A stretch of 46,338 nt of DNA from Candidatus Aminicenantota bacterium (GTDB taxonomy: Bacteria; Acidobacteriota; Aminicenantia; S016-38). Both the position numbers and the translations under genes were made by a program. The stretch covers positions 1-46,338 of the forward strand of contig JALXBI010000088.1 in the NCBI GenBank assembly GCA_026991555.1. The letters run 5' to 3'. This document shows positions 35,011-43,652 of the stretch, piece after piece. Each line of letters begins with the position of its first letter. The stretch's first letter is position 1. Under the pieces are notes generated by a model. The model did not search any database, was not told the DNA's origin, and worked only from the letters and a program-made list of their open reading frames with translations.

Positions 35011-36341
35011 GCTTCCACCTCCACAAATTTTGAAACAGCCTTAGCCTTCCAGTCCCTCTTGGCGAAGAATGTGGCTGAAATTAATGAGGAAATGAAGGCG
35101 GAAAGAACCATGGCATACCAGATCCCCTGCAGGGCCATGGCCCTGGAAAGGAGGGGAGCGAGGATAAGAAGCAGAGTAACCCTTCCCAAGGAAACATAAA
35201 GGGGAGGCATGGTATCCCCTGAGGCCCTGAAGGCAGAAGAGAGGGAGACATTAACGGCGACGAAAATCTGTCCCACCAGGAAGAACCTGAGAACCTCTGC
35301 CCCTATTCTGGCTATTTCCTTAGAAAACAGCCCCATGAGGCTCTCGCTCATGGGAAAGAGAAGAAGAACCATAATTCCCATTACCGCCACATTTATCCCC
35401 ACCACTTTGAGAACCGTTTTCTCTGCCTCCTTCTCCTTCCCCATTCCCAGATATTGACCTGCAACTATGGTGGATGATATGGCTAAGCTCATTATGGGAA
35501 TCTGGACGAAATGCATGATTCTTCCTGCCACTCCCACCGCTGCAATTACCTCCTTTCCATATCCTGCTACAATCCTCAGCATAACTATCATGGTAAGGCT
35601 CATGAGGGTAAATTGAATACCGGACGGAAGGCCAACCCTCAAAATTTTCCCTGCTAATTTAAGGTCAGGTTTGTGGGGAATAAAGGGGTTGGCTCCCAGA
35701 AGCTTTGCCAGTTTAAATAGGCCGTAGGCGAAGGAGAGGGCATAGGAAATCCCGGTGGCCACCGCTGCACCCTTTACCCCCATTTTCAGACCGAAGATGA
35801 ATATTGGGTCCAGAATCATGTTGGTGAGGTTCGATAGCACTAGAATGAACATGGGGGTGAAGGTATCTCCAGTAGCCCGGAAAAGGGAGTTTATTCCGAA
35901 ATTGAGGGTGAAGAAAACGATAAAGGGAGCTAAGGCCAGAAGGTAGCTCACCCCCTGGGAGGCCACGGAACCCTTTGCTCCCATGAGTTTCATGGCTGGC
36001 AGGGGAAAGGCGAAGACCAGAAGAGCAAGGGCAAGTCCGGAATAAAGGGAAAGGCTTATGGCCTGGGTTGAGAATTCAAGAATTCTACCCCAATCCCTTT
36101 TACCCTTGAACTGGGAAACATAGGCAGTGGCACCAACTGCAATGGTCTGGGATACGGTAAAAACCAAGAAGTTCACCACCGAAGCTAAGGAAACCGCTGC
36201 AATCTGGGAGGTTCCCAATCTGGAAATCCAGAATATATCCACTAAGGCATAGAGGTTCTGCAGGGTAAAGGATACAAAGGTGGGGACGGAAAGCACCGCC
36301 AGGTCCCTCAGGGAATTGGAATAAAATCTTTTGCCCCTCAA
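35007..36341 (-). CDS. MATE family efflux transporter
   Basis: ~12 TM helices; NFGINSLFRATGDTFTPM and SSAFRASGDTMPPL repeated half motifs. Confidence 0.9.
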   Translation of the reverse strand: MRGKRFYSNSLRDLAVLSVPTFVSFTLQNLYALVDIFWISRLGTSQIAAVSLASVVNFLVFTVSQTIAVGATAYVSQFKGKRDWGRILEFSTQAISLSLYSGLALALLVFAFPLPAMKLMGAKGSVASQGVSYLLALAPFIVFFTLNFGINSLFRATGDTFTPMFILVLSNLTNMILDPIFIFGLKMGVKGAAVATGISYALSFAYGLFKLAKLLGANPFIPHKPDLKLAGKILRVGLPSGIQFTLMSLTMIVMLRIVAGYGKEVIAAVGVAGRIMHFVQIPIMSLAISSTIVAGQYLGMGKEKEAEKTVLKVVGINVAVMGIMVLLLFPMSESLMGLFSKEIARIGAEVLRFFLVGQIFVAVNVSLSSAFRASGDTMPPLYVSLGRVTLLLILAPLLSRAMALQGIWYAMVLSAFISSLISATFFAKRDWKAKAVSKFVEVEA

Positions 36342-36347
36342 GAGGGT

Positions 36348-36375
36348 AATTATAGTATAATTTAGGCTAAATTAT
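36348..36375. promoter_or_regulatory. Putative symmetric divergent promoter/operator between MATE and DegT genes
   Basis: AATTATA-G-TATAATT palindrome (36348-36362) gives TATAAT on both strands; overlapping ATAATTTAG-G-CTAAATTAT inverted repeat (36357-36375). Confidence 0.55.
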
Positions 36376-37468
36376 GGAGTTTATGGACCTTCACATCCAG
36401 GAGGAGGACCTCCTCAGGGAGATTGAGGAGGTTTTTGCCCAGACCCTGAAAACCGCAAGATATGTGGGGGGACCCTTTGTGGAGAATTTTGAAAGGGAGT
36501 TTGCCCGGTGGGTGGGGACAAATTATTCGGTCTCCGTGGGCTCTGGAACCCAGGCCCTCAAATATTGTCTATGGGCCCTTGGTATCGGAGAAGGTGACGA
36601 GGTCATAACCACCCCCCTGACCTTCGTGGCCACCGCCGAGGCCATAGCCAGTTTAGGGGCAAGGCCGGTTTTCGTGGATGTAAATCCTGAAACCTTCCAG
36701 ATTCACGAGGAGAAGATTGAGGATGCCATAACCTCTAAGACTAAGGCCATTCTTCCCGTTCACCTATTCGGAGCCCCGGCGGAGATGGGAAAGATTATGG
36801 ATATAGCCGAGAGGCACAACCTCTGGGTGGTGGAGGACGCAGCCCAGGCCCACGGTGCTCTTTACAGGGAAAGAAAAGTGGGGAGCATAGGCCATTGTGG
36901 GGCCTTTAGTTTCTATCCTACCAAGAACCTTTCAGCCATGGGCGAGGCCGGAGCCGTTACCACCGATTCCCAGGAGATTGTCCAGAAGGTAAGGCTAATT
37001 GAAAATCACGGCCAGGACAAGCCTTATCATTCCCTTTTTCCCGGGGAAAACGGGAGAATGGATGCCCTCCAGGCAGGGATTCTTCTTAAAAAGCTCAAAT
37101 ATATAGACCGATGGAACCGCAGGAGAAGGGAGATAGCGGAGATATACAGGAGGGAATTTTCTGATTTGGTCAAGATGCAGAAGGTGGAGGAAGGTTCTGT
37201 TTCCGCCTATCACCTTTTCGTTATCCTACATCCCGGCAGGGATAAACTGCAGAGGGAGCTTGCATCGTGGGGCATTCCCACTAAGGTTTATTATCCCATC
37301 CCCCTGCACCTGCAGAAGGCCTTTTCCTATTTAGGCTACAGGAGGGGAGATTTTCCCGCTGCCGAAGGGATAAGTTCCAGCCTTCTTGCCCTTCCCATAG
37401 GTCCCTGGATGAAGGACAAGGATGTTTACAGGGTGGTGGAGGGCATGAAAAAAGCATTAAAAAAATAA
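36374..37468 (+). CDS. DegT/DnrJ/EryC1/StrS family aminotransferase
   Basis: GSGTQALKYCLWALGIGEGDEVITTPLTFVATAEAI, VVEDAAQAHGA, GAFSFYPTKNLSAMGEAGAV. Confidence 0.93.
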   Translation: MEFMDLHIQEEDLLREIEEVFAQTLKTARYVGGPFVENFEREFARWVGTNYSVSVGSGTQALKYCLWALGIGEGDEVITTPLTFVATAEAIASLGARPVFVDVNPETFQIHEEKIEDAITSKTKAILPVHLFGAPAEMGKIMDIAERHNLWVVEDAAQAHGALYRERKVGSIGHCGAFSFYPTKNLSAMGEAGAVTTDSQEIVQKVRLIENHGQDKPYHSLFPGENGRMDALQAGILLKKLKYIDRWNRRRREIAEIYRREFSDLVKMQKVEEGSVSAYHLFVILHPGRDKLQRELASWGIPTKVYYPIPLHLQKAFSYLGYRRGDFPAAEGISSSLLALPIGPWMKDKDVYRVVEGMKKALKK

Positions 37469-37481
37469 AAGGGAGGGGAAA

Positions 37482-38801
37482 ATGGAGCCCAAGGATGTTG
37501 AGGAGCTCATTAAAAGGGAAGGGGTAAAGTTTATTCAACTATGGTTTGTGGACCTTGAAGGAAACCTGAAAAGCGTTTCCATGCCCTCGGAAAGGTGGGG
37601 GGATGTTTTGAAATGGGGGGCTTCCTTTGATGGAAGTTCTATCCGGGGATTCTCCAGGATAGAGGAAAGCGACATGTTTTTAAGGCCGGACCTGAGCACC
37701 TTCTCGGTTCTTCCCATCGAAAGCCCCCATGGGAAGGTGGCCAGGGTATTCTCTGATGTTATAAAGCCGGATGGTTCATGCTACGAGGATTCCCCCAGGA
37801 GAATATTAAAGAGGGTTCTTATGGAAGCGGAGGAGGAAGGCTTTAAGTTTTATGTGGGGCCAGAACTGGAATTCTTTTACTTCAAGACCAGGAAAGAGCC
37901 GGAATTCATAGACTTTAACGGGTATTTTGATTATGTTCCCCCGGATACCGGGGAAGCCATGCTTCGCGAGACGGTGGGAAGGCTTAAAACCATGGGCACA
38001 GAGGTGGAATATCTCCATCACGAAGTTTCCCCCTCACAATACGAACTGGACCTCCGCTACAGCGATGCCCTTTCCATGGCGGACACACTGATCACCGCCA
38101 AGTTTATGGTGAAGTATGTGGCAGAGAAAAACGGGTATTATGCCACCTTCATGCCCAAACCCATCCAGGGGATAAACGGCAGCGGACTCCACCTTCACCA
38201 GTCCCTTTTCAGGGAAGGTAAAAACGCCTTCTTTGACCCCAGGGATCCTTTTCTGATGTCAGAGGTTGCCAAGGGTTATGTGGCCGGACTTTTAAAACAC
38301 GCCAGGGAACTTACCCTAATATCCAATCAGTGGATAAATTCCTACAAGAGGCTGGTTCCTGGATACGAAGCCCCGGTTTACATAACCTGGGGGAGATACA
38401 ACCGCTCTCCCCTTATCAGGGTGCCCGCCATCCCCGAGGAAAAGTCCTCTTCCATGAGGATTGAATACCGCTCCCCTGATCCGGCTTCCAATCCTTACTT
38501 AGTGTTTGCAGTTTTGCTGAAGGCAGGGCTTAAGGGCATAAAGGAGAAGTATGAACTTCCTCCGGTCAGCGAAGAAAATGTTTACAGGATGGGAGAAGAA
38601 CGGAGGGCAGAGCTCAAAATTGATACCCTTCCCGGTAGCCTTATAGAGGCTATAATAGAGGCGGAGAGGGGAAATCTGGTAAAGGAAACCTTGGGAGATT
38701 CTGCCTTTGACAAACTCATAGCCTCCAAGAGAGCCCAGTGGGATGACTACCGTCAGATAATAACCGCTTACGAGATGGAGAAGTATTTCCCTGTTCTTTA
38801 G
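37482..38801 (+). CDS. glnA: Glutamine synthetase type I
   Basis: FDGSSIRGFSRIEESDMFL, GPELEFF, NGSGLHLHQSLF, SPDPASNPYL. Confidence 0.94.
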   Translation: MEPKDVEELIKREGVKFIQLWFVDLEGNLKSVSMPSERWGDVLKWGASFDGSSIRGFSRIEESDMFLRPDLSTFSVLPIESPHGKVARVFSDVIKPDGSCYEDSPRRILKRVLMEAEEEGFKFYVGPELEFFYFKTRKEPEFIDFNGYFDYVPPDTGEAMLRETVGRLKTMGTEVEYLHHEVSPSQYELDLRYSDALSMADTLITAKFMVKYVAEKNGYYATFMPKPIQGINGSGLHLHQSLFREGKNAFFDPRDPFLMSEVAKGYVAGLLKHARELTLISNQWINSYKRLVPGYEAPVYITWGRYNRSPLIRVPAIPEEKSSSMRIEYRSPDPASNPYLVFAVLLKAGLKGIKEKYELPPVSEENVYRMGEERRAELKIDTLPGSLIEAIIEAERGNLVKETLGDSAFDKLIASKRAQWDDYRQIITAYEMEKYFPVL

Positions 38802-38835
38802 TTGAAATCCCTCCCTTTTTTCCTAATATAAAATT

Positions 38836-38931
38836 GTGGGAAAGACCGTAGGTCATTACGAAATTCTGGAAAAAATAAGCGAAGGGGGAATGGGGGCGAC
38901 AGGGCCAGGGACATTTATTTGGGCAGAATAG
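38836..38931 (+). pseudogene. Out-of-frame N-terminal part of Ser/Thr kinase (VGKTVGHYEILEKISEGGMG...)
   Basis: Translated by hand from GTG 38836; stops at TAG 38929-38931; kinase subdomain I interrupted by frameshift near 38896. Confidence 0.75.
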
Positions 38932-41165
38932 TAGCCATAAAAATCATCCCCTCAAGGATAAGGGATGAGGAGATAAGGAAGAAGTTAAAGAACGAAGCCC
39001 TCTCCCTTTCCAGACTTTCCCACCCCAACATAGCCCTTCTTTACGAATACAATGTGGAGGGGAAACTTGAATATCTTGTTATGGAATTCGTGGACGGAAG
39101 ACCCCTTTCCTCGATTCTCAAAGAAAGAAGCCTTTCCACAGAGGAGATTCTTGATTTCTCCCTTCAAATAGCAGAGGCTTTGAAGGAAGCCCATTCCAGG
39201 GGCATAGTTCACCGGGACATAAAGCCATCCAATGTTATGGTTACTTCCGAGAGGAGGGTAAAGGTGGTGGATTTTGGGATTTCCAGTTTCTTTCAGGAAG
39301 GGGCTGCAAAGACCTATCATCGTCTCGGCACCCTGGGTTATGTGGCTCCTGAGGTTATCCTTAAGGGGGAAGTCACCCCCAAGAGCGATATTTTCTCCTT
39401 CGGAGTCCTGCTTTACCGCATGGTGGAAGGAAAAACACCCTATCCCACCGGTGTTTATTATGACAGGGAAATGAATTTTATACCTCCACCGGAGATAAAA
39501 AGGGAGATTCCGGCTCCCCTGAAACAACTGATTTATTCCATGCTGAAGGAGAGGCCCCAGGAGAGGCCTGACATTTTCCAGGTTTGTCAGGTTCTTAAGG
39601 CGCTGCAGAGGGAGGAGACCACCCTGGCCGGGATAACCGAAATTCCCAAGGCCACCAAATCCCTTAGCCGCAGGGGGCTCATTTTGGCAATTACTATAGT
39701 CGGTCTGGCAATCTCAGGGACGGTTGTTTATTTTCTTCTCTTGCACCCTTCCCCTTCTCCAGCCTTCTTCTATTTCCCATCCTTTGAAAATGCCACGGGA
39801 AAGGGGGAATACAATTTCCTTGCCTTTGGCCTTGCCTCTGAGATAAGGAGGAGGCTTTCAGCCACCAGAGGTTTCGTTTTCGTTCCCTCCTCGGATGTGG
39901 AGGCCCTGTTGAAAAAGGGCCATTCGCTGAAGAGCGCAGCGAAAAAGGCCGGGGCTTCCTGGATGGTAAGGGGGAGTTTGAAGGAGGAAAGGGAGGGGCT
40001 GGTTCTTCATTATTCGCTGGTTAATCTGAAGAAGGGAAAGGGATTCGAGGACCGGGTTCCGGTGGTTAAAGGAAAATTCCAGGAGGATGTAAGGGAAGTT
40101 TCGGAAAGCCTCCTCCGGTGGACCAATTATCCGGCCAGGCCTCAGGAGAAGGGAGCCAATCCCCAGGCCTACGAGTTCTATCTGAAAGGCCTGTTTCTCC
40201 TGAGAAGTTCTAAAGTTGAAAGGGCCAATCTTGACCAGGCCAAGGAATTTCTGGAAAAAGCCCTTTCCTTGGAAAAAAGACCGGAATACTACCTTGCCCT
40301 TTCCCGGGTTTATTTTTCATATATAACCCGGGGAGTGGAAATTAACCCTGATAACTACAGGCTATGCAGGTATTACCTTAGAAGGGCCAAGGAAATTTCC
40401 CCCCAAAACCCCTCGGTGCTCACATGGGAAGCTTATCTTGGTATGGTTTTTAAGGAACCGGGCATAATTTCCGCCCTAAGGAAGGGCGCCGGAGAGCTTG
40501 AAAAGGGGAACCTGGACCTGCGGATAGGCACGGCCATGGGGTATTTGCTGAAAATAACCGGTAATTTTTCCCTGGCAGAGAGATTCTACCGATTTTACGG
40601 AAAACTTTTCCCGCAAAACGATATAGTTAACCTTCAACTTGCCTGGACCCTTTACCTGGAAGGGAAAGGAGAGGAGGCTATTTCCCTGCTTGAGCCCTTC
40701 CTGAAATCCCATCCCGATGTTGCCTGGGCAAGAATTCTCCTGGCAAAATTCCTGGTGGCCCAGGGAAGGGGAAAGGAAGCCCTTGAAATTCTTAAACCTC
40801 TTCCTCCTCTGGTGCCTGTAAGGCTGGTAAGGTATCAGGCGGAGAACTATCCAACTAAGAAGTTCAATTTTGAGCCTGGTGTTAATTTACTCAAAGCGGT
40901 TTCCTACTCCGAAGACATGGCCTTGTGGACCGCAGAGTGCTATTCCCTTTCCGGGAAAAGAACCCTTGCCCTGAAATACCTGAAAATTGCCCTCAAAAAT
41001 GGCTATTTAGTATGGAATTTCTTCCAGAGGGACCCCCTTCTTTCGGAATTGAGGAGAGAGAGGAGCTACGGAGGACTTCAGAGCAAGGGAATGGATGAAT
41101 TGAGGAAAATTTGGAAAAAAGAAAAGGAAATGCTGGGGCCAATTATGAGGAAACTGGGAATTTAA
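38919..41165 (+). CDS. Ser/Thr protein kinase with TM helix, FlgO/TolB-like and TPR regions (N-terminus frameshifted)
   Basis: VAIKII, HRDIKPSNVM, DFGIS, APEVI motifs; C-terminal TPR-like repeats. Confidence 0.85.
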   Translation: MGRIVAIKIIPSRIRDEEIRKKLKNEALSLSRLSHPNIALLYEYNVEGKLEYLVMEFVDGRPLSSILKERSLSTEEILDFSLQIAEALKEAHSRGIVHRDIKPSNVMVTSERRVKVVDFGISSFFQEGAAKTYHRLGTLGYVAPEVILKGEVTPKSDIFSFGVLLYRMVEGKTPYPTGVYYDREMNFIPPPEIKREIPAPLKQLIYSMLKERPQERPDIFQVCQVLKALQREETTLAGITEIPKATKSLSRRGLILAITIVGLAISGTVVYFLLLHPSPSPAFFYFPSFENATGKGEYNFLAFGLASEIRRRLSATRGFVFVPSSDVEALLKKGHSLKSAAKKAGASWMVRGSLKEEREGLVLHYSLVNLKKGKGFEDRVPVVKGKFQEDVREVSESLLRWTNYPARPQEKGANPQAYEFYLKGLFLLRSSKVERANLDQAKEFLEKALSLEKRPEYYLALSRVYFSYITRGVEINPDNYRLCRYYLRRAKEISPQNPSVLTWEAYLGMVFKEPGIISALRKGAGELEKGNLDLRIGTAMGYLLKITGNFSLAERFYRFYGKLFPQNDIVNLQLAWTLYLEGKGEEAISLLEPFLKSHPDVAWARILLAKFLVAQGRGKEALEILKPLPPLVPVRLVRYQAENYPTKKFNFEPGVNLLKAVSYSEDMALWTAECYSLSGKRTLALKYLKIALKNGYLVWNFFQRDPLLSELRRERSYGGLQSKGMDELRKIWKKEKEMLGPIMRKLGI

Positions 41166-41235
41166 GGAAGTCCAAAATGAGAAATGACTCCGAGATATTG
41201 GAAAAACTTCCCGCAGATGGCAAAATAATATCGGT

Positions 41236-41460
41236 ATGTGTTTGGCAGTGCCCATGAAAATTGTGGAAATTGACGGCCTTGATGCCGTGGCAGAGTTACA
41301 GGGGGTGAGGAGAAGGGTTCGCCTGGACCTGGTGGACGATTGTAAAGTAGGGGATTATGTGCTTATTCACGCTGGATTTGTTATAGAAAAACTGGACGAG
41401 GAGCAAGCAAAGAAGAGTCTGGAGACCTGGGAGGAATTTTTATCATCCCAGGAGAAATAA
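41236..41460 (+). CDS. hypC: HypC/HupF family hydrogenase maturation factor
   Basis: MCLAVPMKIVEIDG N-terminus with Cys2; VGDYVLIHAGFVIEKLDEEQA. Confidence 0.9.
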   Translation: MCLAVPMKIVEIDGLDAVAELQGVRRRVRLDLVDDCKVGDYVLIHAGFVIEKLDEEQAKKSLETWEEFLSSQEK

Positions 41461-41461
41461 A

Positions 41462-42334
41462 CTATTTATTCCCGTTTCCCTTAATTTCCTGATAGGCCCT
41501 GTGAAGCAGGGATGAAGTCTTAATCTGACGGAAGGGGATGTCCTTGGGAGAGACTATCATGGAGTTTATTATCACCGCCGATACCACCTTCCATGGCGTA
41601 AGGTCAAATATATTGCCCCTTGGTTTGCATCCCTTGGGTGCCTGCAGGTGTCCCCCGTTTTCCCGGTAGAGGGAGAAATAGGAGTTCAGGTGCCCGTAAA
41701 GGACCTTAGAGGTATGCCCTATTACGAAGAAGGGTTTTTTGAACTGCTTGGCCGCCAGGGCAAGGGAAAAACTTCCGGCCCTGTTTATCACTCCCTGGGA
41801 AGTTATGGCATCGCTCCCTATGAAAACCATCTCCGCTTCCTGAACCATGGCAGGAAGGAAAGCGTCGTAGGTGAATTCCACTTTGTAGCCTAACTGAAGG
41901 AGTTTTTCCGCCATGACCCTGCCTTCGTAATACGGCCTTCCCTCGGAAAGAATTACCGTGAGGTTCTTTCTTTCCCTCTCCTCCATAGCTTTGAGCAGAG
42001 AAAGGCTGTGGGAGTAGAGAACCACCTTCCCCCGGGGAGGCATCAGGGACGAAGCGATCTTCGCATTTTCCTCGGCTTCCCGGTCAATTTCCTTCCAAAT
42101 CATCCGCACCTCTTTATCGTTTTCCAGGGCGTTAAAAAAACGATGGAAGAAATTGATGAGAACTGCCATGGTGGGATGGGAGTAAAGGAGCTGGGCGATG
42201 GACCTGGCTATTTCCTCTACCTCTACCCCCATTGCCAGGGCGTCCATCACCGCATCGTAACTTTCCCGAAGTATTGCGGAGGAGCCTAAAACTCTGTTTC
42301 GGGAAAGTTCCATTAATCTCTCTTTCCAATCCAT
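41462..42334 (-). CDS. eIF2B-alpha/ribose-1,5-bisphosphate isomerase-like protein
   Basis: SHSLSLLKAM, LSEGRPYYEGR, FIGSDAITSQGVINRAGSFSLALAAKQFKKPFFVI. Confidence 0.8.
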   Translation of the reverse strand: MDWKERLMELSRNRVLGSSAILRESYDAVMDALAMGVEVEEIARSIAQLLYSHPTMAVLINFFHRFFNALENDKEVRMIWKEIDREAEENAKIASSLMPPRGKVVLYSHSLSLLKAMEERERKNLTVILSEGRPYYEGRVMAEKLLQLGYKVEFTYDAFLPAMVQEAEMVFIGSDAITSQGVINRAGSFSLALAAKQFKKPFFVIGHTSKVLYGHLNSYFSLYRENGGHLQAPKGCKPRGNIFDLTPWKVVSAVIINSMIVSPKDIPFRQIKTSSLLHRAYQEIKGNGNK

Positions 42335-42822
42335 GCTTTCACCCCCAGGATTGTTATGTATATGTAGGTAAAGAAGGAAGTTTCCCATAAAATTGCCCTG
42401 AAGCTTTGTCCGCTGAACATTCCTGCCAGGGATGACTTGTCTGTGGGCGGTATGAAGGGGAAATTCAGAAGTTTATTCCAGAAAGGATAAAAGGGCCGGA
42501 AACCTATGGGGGGATTGTGGTCCATCATGAAGAGGTCCAGGAATATGTGGGTGGAATAAATGAGAAGGGAAAGGACGGCCAATCTGGAATCTCTGGTAAG
42601 AATATAAACCAGGGCAGAAAAAACCAAAGCGGCGAGGAAAGTGTGGGTTAAACCCTGATGGTAAAACCCAGCCTTTCTTAAAACAGGGATTTTGTCAAGA
42701 AGGAGGTCCACATCGGGTATTAAACCCACCGTTAAGAGAAAAACCATCCTTCCCGCCGAATATTCCTCTGCCGCCTGGATAATCCCCAGCGAGGTTAAAC
42801 TATGACCAATTGGAGTTGGCAC
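42313..42822 (-). CDS. Membrane-bound metal-dependent hydrolase (YdjM/DUF457-like)
   Basis: IGHSLTSLGI, GLIPDVDLLLDKIP, HQGLTHTFLAAL, HIFLDLFMMDHNPP. Confidence 0.8.
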   Translation of the reverse strand: MPTPIGHSLTSLGIIQAAEEYSAGRMVFLLTVGLIPDVDLLLDKIPVLRKAGFYHQGLTHTFLAALVFSALVYILTRDSRLAVLSLLIYSTHIFLDLFMMDHNPPIGFRPFYPFWNKLLNFPFIPPTDKSSLAGMFSGQSFRAILWETSFFTYIYITILGVKAWIGKRD

Positions 42823-42826
42823 AATA

Positions 42827-42838
42827 ATAGTATACTAT
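42827..42838. promoter_or_regulatory. Perfect 12-bp palindrome ATAGTATACTAT carrying -10-like TATACT on both strands
   Basis: Direct reading in the 22-bp divergent intergenic region between the hydrolase and ogt. Confidence 0.5.
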
Positions 42839-42844
42839 AAAATT

Positions 42845-43354
42845 GTGAAAATCAAGCCGACCAAGCTGCGGAGCATTGAAATTAAAGGATTTACGTTCTC
42901 CTGGGCGGAAAGGGACGGAAGGGTTTTAAGGTCCTGTTTCTGTCCTCTGCAAAAATTAAGGGAGGAATTTCCATCCGCTGAAGAGGAAAACCAAGGGGAA
43001 ATCTACGAACTCCTGAAATTATACGCTCAGGGGATTAAAGTGGCCTTAGAGGAGGTTCCGGTAGTATTGGAGGGGAGTGAATTTCAAAGGAGGGTTTGGA
43101 AATGGTTGAGAAGAGTGAAATTCGGGGAGGTGGTCACTTACGGTGAAATTGCCAAAGCCCTCGGGACTTCTCCCAGGGCCGTGGGCAGAGCCATGGCTTC
43201 CAACAGGATTCCCCTGTTCGTTCCCTGTCATAGGGTAATTGCCCGGGGAAGTTTAGGAGGATTTACCCCTGATGTTAAAATAAAAAGAAGTCTTTTGCTG
43301 CTTGAAGGAGGATATCATGATAAAAATGGGACACTGGAAGGATGTGCCTCCTGA
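42845..43354 (+). CDS. ogt: Methylated-DNA--[protein]-cysteine S-methyltransferase
   Basis: FGEVVTYGEIAKALGTSPRAVGRAMASNRIPLFVPCHRVIARGSLGGF. Confidence 0.92.
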   Translation: MKIKPTKLRSIEIKGFTFSWAERDGRVLRSCFCPLQKLREEFPSAEEENQGEIYELLKLYAQGIKVALEEVPVVLEGSEFQRRVWKWLRRVKFGEVVTYGEIAKALGTSPRAVGRAMASNRIPLFVPCHRVIARGSLGGFTPDVKIKRSLLLLEGGYHDKNGTLEGCAS

Positions 43355-43652
43355 GGAAATGATGGAGGGGGTGAAGGTAAGATGGGTAATAGGAAAGGAG
43401 CTTAATCCCCCTAATTTCTATTTCAGGGTTTTTGAAGTGGCTCCCGGAGCTTCAACCCCTTATCATTCCCATCCCTGGGAACACGAGAGCTTTATCCTGG
43501 AAGGCAAGGCAGGGATAAGGTTTCCCGATGGAAGTTTAAAGGAGGCGGGCCCTGGAACCTACATTTTTATCCCGCCCAACGAAAAACACCAGTTTGTGAA
43601 CTTAGGTGAGGATACCCTGAGGTTCATCTGCGTAATTCCCAAGCACGATTAA
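43317..43652 (+). CDS. Cupin domain protein
   Basis: TPYHSHPWEHESFILEGKAGIRFPDG, GTYIFIPPNEKHQFVN; overlaps the ogt 3' end. Confidence 0.85.
   Translation: MIKMGHWKDVPPEEMMEGVKVRWVIGKELNPPNFYFRVFEVAPGASTPYHSHPWEHESFILEGKAGIRFPDGSLKEAGPGTYIFIPPNEKHQFVNLGEDTLRFICVIPKHD

Noticed and set aside
42806-42813. CCAATTGG palindrome at the 5' end of the hydrolase gene
   Set aside because: Eight-bp palindromes are common by chance and this one is within coding sequence.
42815-42835. Candidate sigma-54 promoter (TGGCAC...)
   Set aside because: TGGCAC is present but the required -12 GC element (TTGC) at correct spacing is missing.
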